Below are positions 20,591-23,069 of a DNA stretch of 23,069 nucleotides, in pieces (the first letter of the stretch is position 1; each line of letters begins with the position of its first letter). The stretch lies in the IMG/VR virus record IMGVR_UViG_3300010391_000141, positions 1 through 23,069 of that record; one strand, 5' to 3'. The notes below the pieces were generated by a model. That model was given only the letters and a program-made list of their open reading frames with translations. It searched no databases and had not been told where the DNA came from. This DNA is from a virus. Both the position numbers and the translations under genes were made by a program.

Positions 20591-20603
20591 GTGCTAATTT
20601 CAA
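20591..20603 (+). promoter_or_regulatory. operator-like motif GTGCTAATTTCAA, copy 2
   Basis: Covers the first codons of the repressor and touches the leftward -35. With copy 1 it brackets the early promoter. Confidence 0.5.
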
Positions 20604-21397
20604 CTTTTCGCGATGCCCTGATAACACTCAGGGAACAAAGGGGATGGACACAGATCCAACTCGCAGTAAGGCTGCGGCAGAGAGAAAATACGGTGATTCG
20701 TTGGGAGCTCGGGCTGCGGCATCCATCGAAAGAACTTTGTGAGAAGTTAGCCCTACTCTGCGATGGCGAGCCGTCCCGGTTTTTTGCGAAGAAGGCCGGA
20801 CTCCCAGAAGAGGACATAGAATATCTCAGCAGGTCCGCCCGCGAAGACCGCCTGGAGCTTATCCGCAAGATGTATATTGGAGACCGCGAACGCCGGAATG
20901 CTCACGATCAGAAGGCCATGTCCACCGAAGTCGCCAGCGCCGAATCTGTCGCTCTCCGCGCCGTCCAAATCCTCACCGAGCAGGCTGCCGCCGGCCAACA
21001 ATCCGCCCTCAAGACACTCAAAGACCTACCCGATAAGTTGAATGAGGCGACAACCAAACCTTCGAGCTTGCCTGGCGCCGTCCCTGGTCCTGCTTTGGAA
21101 GAGAAGCAACCGAAGATTGTTGCGCCAGTGTCCGAGCAGCCCTGGTATGATTTGTTGCGAAAAGTTCTGCGAAGCGGGGAGCAGATAGCTATCGAGGCGG
21201 TGCAGAAAAACCTGGAGCTCATGTCGCGCTATGGGATGCGGGACTCCAGTCCCGACAACCTGATCGCCTTCCCCGGGCCCGGCCCGCCCGGAAGGCCAGA
21301 TGAGATATATAATGATGCGGCGACTGAGCGCCTCCAGCTCCTGCTGGAGCTGGCGGCCTATTACCTCGCGCTCTCCCGCGCGGCAGTGCCCAAGTAA
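20591..21397 (+). CDS. XRE-family prophage repressor
   Basis: 268 residues from GTG 20591, with AAGGA 7 bases upstream; the longer open frame to the left is antisense to the HTH genes. HTH_3 domain at 8-57: LREQRGWTQIQLAVRLRQRE and NTVIRWELGLRHPSKEL. A helical linker follows (DIEYLSRSAREDRLELIRKM), then a region with KTLKDLPDKLNEAT and a C-terminal helical part (WYDLLRKVLRSGEQIAIEAV, ERLQLLLELAAYYLALSR) that may mediate oligomerisation. No S24 Ser/Lys self-cleavage site is seen, so induction would not be by the LexA-like route. It is divergent from the early operon, as is c in Mu, and probably keeps it silent. Confidence 0.85.
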   Translation: MLISTFRDALITLREQRGWTQIQLAVRLRQRENTVIRWELGLRHPSKELCEKLALLCDGEPSRFFAKKAGLPEEDIEYLSRSAREDRLELIRKMYIGDRERRNAHDQKAMSTEVASAESVALRAVQILTEQAAAGQQSALKTLKDLPDKLNEATTKPSSLPGAVPGPALEEKQPKIVAPVSEQPWYDLLRKVLRSGEQIAIEAVQKNLELMSRYGMRDSSPDNLIAFPGPGPPGRPDEIYNDAATERLQLLLELAAYYLALSRAAVPK

Positions 21398-21417
21398 TCC
21401 CCGAAAAGGAGTCAACG

Positions 21418-21855
21418 ATGCGCATCGTGGCCTATTGTATTCTGCTCCTCTTTTCTCTTCCCCCTGCGTTGTCCGCGGCGGATAAAGTCATCCCAAGAAA
21501 CGCCACCATCTACATCGAGGAAATGGAAGACGATTTCGACGGCTATCTGCGCGCCGAATTCGTCAAAAAGAAAATCCCTTTGAAAGTCCTGCTATCGCTT
21601 GAAGGGGCTGACCTGGTTCTAACCGGGACAGCCACGAAGGAAGAAAAACGCTCTTGGCATGAAGGCTGGCTCACGAGTACGAAAGATCATACGACCTCAA
21701 ATGTCATGATTGTGGACCCCAAAACCAATCAGATGCTCTGGGCAAGTGAGGCTGGGGACCGCTCGCTTTGGTGGGGTGCCCTCCGGCGCGGTGGAGCCAG
21801 AAAAGTAGCGGATCGCCTGGCAAAGAACATCAAAAAGGTGATCCGGGATAAATAG
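21418..21855 (+). CDS. secreted protein of an Acidobacteriota-type family, cargo
   Basis: 145 residues with AAAAGGAG eight bases before the ATG. A Sec signal peptide is clear (MRIVAYCILLLFSLPPALSA, cleavage after residue 20). The mature part has ATIYIEEMEDDFDGYLRAEF, then KKIPLKVLLSLEGADLVLTG, and VMIVDPKTNQMLWASEAGD, a layout I associate with small exported proteins of Acidobacteriota in which a tag-like TIYI...FDGYL strand leads. No Cys, no catalytic motif. It follows the repressor by 20 bp in the same direction, so it may be co-expressed in the lysogen as a lysogenic conversion gene. Confidence 0.75.
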   Translation: MRIVAYCILLLFSLPPALSAADKVIPRNATIYIEEMEDDFDGYLRAEFVKKKIPLKVLLSLEGADLVLTGTATKEEKRSWHEGWLTSTKDHTTSNVMIVDPKTNQMLWASEAGDRSLWWGALRRGGARKVADRLAKNIKKVIRDK

Positions 21856-21857
21856 AG

Positions 21858-22058
21858 ATGCCCGTTTCAGACGCCGACAAACAACTGGCCGCGCAAATCA
21901 TTGCTGCTATGCTTTCAAGCCGGAGCGGTCCAGCGATGTTTAACGCAACCACGCCAAAGGATCAGCAATTCGAGGCTATATGGAAACGTATTCTGGAGGC
22001 TGTGGCGCCGCCCCAAACACCGGATCCTGCCGCCCATTCAGAATCAGGCAAGCCTTGA
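21858..22058 (+). CDS. small hypothetical protein after the secreted protein gene
   Basis: 66 residues, MPVSDADKQLAAQIIAAMLS ... QQFEAIWKRILEAV, starting 2 bp after the previous stop, with no strong ribosome-binding site. It is helical and ends in a Pro-rich tail (APPQTPDPAA). Its last 83 bp overlap a minus-strand frame (21976-22140), and I cannot say which one is dominant; both could be real as a convergent pair. Confidence 0.5.
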   Translation: MPVSDADKQLAAQIIAAMLSSRSGPAMFNATTPKDQQFEAIWKRILEAVAPPQTPDPAAHSESGKP

Positions 22059-22140
22059 GGATCCGCGCGATCTCCGAGGTGGTAAGACCCTCTAGCGCCT
22101 TTTGTACCGCCTCGATCCGTTTGAGCGTTTCTGCATCCAT
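21976..22140 (-). CDS. possible small helical protein on the minus strand
   Basis: 54 residues from ATG 22140: MDAETLKRIEAVQKALEGLT then TSEIARILKACLILNGRQD. This is a plausible coding helix pair, perhaps a short DNA-binding protein. GGAGG lies too far upstream (about 15 bases), with TATACT between, so the start could be leaderless. The last ~28 codons are antisense to the previous gene. Confidence 0.35.
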   Translation of the reverse strand: MDAETLKRIEAVQKALEGLTTSEIARILKACLILNGRQDPVFGAAPQPPEYVSI

Positions 22141-22465
22141 GCTCAAAGTATACCACCTCCCCAAACACCAGGCCATCCCGCTTAATAAAGATGTCATCCC
22201 GCGCGAGGCCCCCAGGCTGACGAGGGACCTGCTTTTTGCCTTTGCCTTGCGATTCCTGATTCCTGAATACTGAGCCCCGAATGCTGTTTCCTGTCCCCTA
22301 TATATAATGATAGCCCGCTCGGCCTGTCCTGCCTGCCCTGAGCAAAGTCGAAGGGAGCGAAGTAGAAGGGCCTCTCCGAAACTTCACTTCTCCCTGCTTT
22401 CCTGTCAAAACCCCGTCACTTCGCCCCCAAACCGTGTCGCCAGGGGTCTTTTTAGCGATTCCCGC
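22141..22465. other. non-coding region with host-type repeats
   Basis: No gene supported. It holds a TCATCCCGCGCGAGG...GACCTGCTTTTTG repeat (22192-22240), a TGATTCC run (22251-22273), an AT-rich TATATATAATGAT stretch (22299-22311) and CCCTGAGCAAAGTCGAAGGG (22336-22355). The open frames crossing it are repeat-driven. Confidence 0.6.
22251..22273. repeat. TGATTCC-type run
   Basis: GATTCCTGATTCCTGAATAC then TGA; about three units, intergenic. Confidence 0.65.
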
Positions 22466-22482
22466 CACGTTCTGCAAACTCC
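22466..22482 (+). repeat. terminal repeat R1 (candidate transposase-binding site)
   Basis: CACGTTCTGCAAACTCC, identical over 17 bp to R4 at 22829-22845. It is preceded by TTAGCGATTCC, which also recurs at 22778-22788. Confidence 0.55.
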
Positions 22483-22524
22483 AAGGAAGTAAGTAACGTT
22501 TTTCGAGCAGATTCGTGCGCAGAA

Positions 22525-22541
22525 CCCGTTCCGCAAAGTCC
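22525..22541 (+). repeat. terminal repeat R2, diverged
   Basis: CCCGTTCCGCAAAGTCC; 14 of 17 bases match R1. It starts 59 bp after R1. Confidence 0.45.
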
Positions 22542-22638
22542 CCAAACTGCACCATTCTTGGTGCAATCCTATTGGTACTACCCGCAATCGGCTCGGTCGC
22601 GCGTTTCAGCACTCAGGGCCAGAACTCGCCCCCAAAAT

Positions 22639-22732
22639 GTACCCTGGGAAAATATGTCCCTTGTACCCTGGGGGTTTCCCTATGAATTCAATTGGTTGGG
22701 AACTATTTTGGCCCGCTTTTTCCCCAGGGTAC
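22639..22732. repeat. GTACCCTGGG direct and inverted repeats
   Basis: GTACCCTGGG at 22639-22648, GTACCCTGGGG at 22663-22673 and its exact reverse complement CCCCAGGGTAC at 22722-22732; a partial fourth (CCGGGGTAC) lies at 22802-22810. The inverted pair encloses 48 bp. It may be a second protein-binding motif of the phage end, or an RNA/DNA stem. Confidence 0.55.
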
Positions 22733-22736
22733 AGAC

Positions 22737-22753
22737 CCGCTTTGCACAACGTG
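22737..22753 (-). repeat. terminal repeat R3, inverted
   Basis: The minus strand reads CACGTTGTGCAAAGCGG, matching the first 12 bases of R1 with one change. Inverted orientation of one site among several recalls the arrangement of MuA sites at attL. Confidence 0.45.
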
Positions 22754-22828
22754 ATAGTTTTGTTGATATCAGACCACTTAGCGATTCCACATCCGGTTCC
22801 GCCGGGGTACAAATCGCCATTTTTCACC

Positions 22829-22845
22829 CACGTTCTGCAAACTCC
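22829..22845 (+). repeat. terminal repeat R4
   Basis: CACGTTCTGCAAACTCC, exact copy of R1. Confidence 0.55.
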
Positions 22846-22861
22846 CGCAATTATCACAACT

Positions 22862-22950
22862 TACAAGCCTCCCCATTATCTCTCACCCACTCTATACTTT
22901 ACCCGCCCTCTCCCGCCCTCTCCCACCTACTCCCGCCTCCCCCCCCATCC
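22862..22950 (+). other. pyrimidine-rich tract next to the prophage end
   Basis: Nearly all C/T on the plus strand, with CCCGCCCTCT exactly duplicated in tandem (22902-22911 and 22912-22921) and a C8-type run near 22939-22946. No gene is present. Confidence 0.6.
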
Positions 22951-22960
22951 CTGCAAACTC
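22951..22960 (+). repeat. terminal repeat R5 (outermost, partial)
   Basis: CTGCAAACTC, the core of R1, followed by ACTAAGGCAGCA. A terminal CA of a Mu-type end could be at 22968-22969 or 22971-22972. Confidence 0.4.
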
Positions 22961-22969
22961 ACTAAGGCA

Positions 22970-23069
22970 GCAAAAAGTTAATTGCTTCTCACTTTTCACT
23001 GATCACTGGCTTGCGCGAAGCGGGAGGGGCGGAGGGCATCTACCGGCAGGGGGGGCTTGCCGGTGAGCA
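22970..23069. other. probable flanking host DNA
   Basis: Contains TTCTCACTTTTCACTGATCA, a host-type TTCACT run, and an inverted repeat ACCGGCA / TGCCGGT (23042-23048 and 23058-23064) that could be a terminator-like hairpin. No gene is visible in this short end. Confidence 0.4.

Larger units (their letters stand above)
1..22970 (-). mobile_element. Mu-like transposable prophage (partial: regulatory end, early, lysis and head genes)
   Basis: Gene content and order follow Mu: divergent repressor, early HTH genes, transposase A, ATPase B, Gam, GemA-like, an HTH gene in the Mor/C slot, lysis genes, gp27/gp28-type terminase, portal, F-like head protein and protease-capsid. Almost everything reads leftward with overlapping starts and stops. 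Tail genes and the far end are not in the window, so the element continues past position 1. The right boundary is estimated at about 22960-22975, just outside the last copy of a repeated motif; no target-site duplication can be checked because the other end is missing. Whether it is active is unknown; the transposase catalytic residues are intact. Confidence 0.88.

Noticed and set aside
21305-21316. ATATATAATGAT, repeated at 22300-22311
   Set aside because: 12-bp exact match but low-complexity AT sequence, one copy within the repressor gene; could be chance.
22606-22857. Minus-strand frame with YPGG-type repeats
   Set aside because: Its repeated peptides are just translations of the GTACCCTGGG and CTGCAAACTCC DNA motifs; no ribosome-binding site or recognisable domain.
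22466-22960. Possible CRISPR array from the repeated 17-mer
   Set aside because: Spacing is irregular (59, 212, 92 and 122 bp between starts), one copy is inverted and no cas genes are present.
1-23069. tRNA, rRNA or riboswitch genes
   Set aside because: No cloverleaf with a GGTTCGAATC-type T arm or other conserved RNA element was seen on reading either strand; an automated search would be needed to exclude them fully.

Overview
The window carries most of the early and head-gene half of a Mu-like transposable prophage, read leftward on the minus strand. It runs from a repressor and operator near 20.6 kb to a capsid gene at 252 bp. The diagnostic set is a MuA-type DDE transposase with a MuB-type AAA ATPase, Gam, a GemA/gp16-type protein, a gp27-type small terminase, a gp28-type large terminase, portal, Mu F/SPP1 gp7-type head protein, and a protease-capsid polyprotein. 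The tail genes would lie beyond the left edge. DNA is GC-rich. It is sprinkled with host-type dispersed repeats (TCATCCCGAGCG... stress-word repeats, CCCGGCnnGCCGGG palindromes, TGACTCC runs) that I associate with Acidobacteriota chromosomes; the secreted protein at 21.4 kb fits that too. The host assignment is an inference.

Layout from right to left. 22970-23069 is probably flanking host DNA. 22141-22960 is a non-coding terminal region with five copies of a ~17-bp repeat (one inverted, one partial), the best candidate for transposase end-binding sites. 21418-22140 holds small accessory genes, including a secreted protein. 20591-21397 (+) is an XRE repressor, divergent from the leftward early operon. 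Between them lie a TTGACA-17-TACCAT promoter and a repeated 13-bp operator-like motif. The early operon opens with two small paralogous HTH proteins, then a third HTH copy fused to an Arr-like ADP-ribosyltransferase domain. An inserted plus-strand gene flanked by a 27-bp direct repeat follows. Next come a CII-like regulator, a zinc ribbon protein, transposase (A), a small linker gene and the B-type ATPase.

14976-9179 is the semi-essential early/middle block: small Cys-rich proteins, Gam, a 54-residue double zinc ribbon, a membrane-anchored zinc ribbon, winged-helix-like protein, HNH endonuclease, a conserved small phage protein, DUF3310, ThyX, GemA-like protein and a small HTH protein in the slot where Mu has Mor/C. 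A second TTGACA-17-GATTAT promoter at 9136-9164 then begins the late block, at the position of Mu Plys: amidase endolysin, two-TM holin/gp25-like protein, winged-helix protein, small terminase, large terminase, portal, F-like protein, small structural protein, and the ChaB-protease-scaffold-capsid fusion. Most junctions are ATGA, GTGA, TGATG or TAGTG overlaps, so the operon is translationally coupled throughout.

The most unusual points are: the HTH-ADP-ribosyltransferase fusion inside a triplicated HTH array; host intergenic repeats captured in frame inside phage proteins, including the transposase, terminase, portal and GemA-like protein; a cargo gene that split and partly duplicated the CII-like gene; and an internal ribosome-binding site in the protease-capsid fusion.
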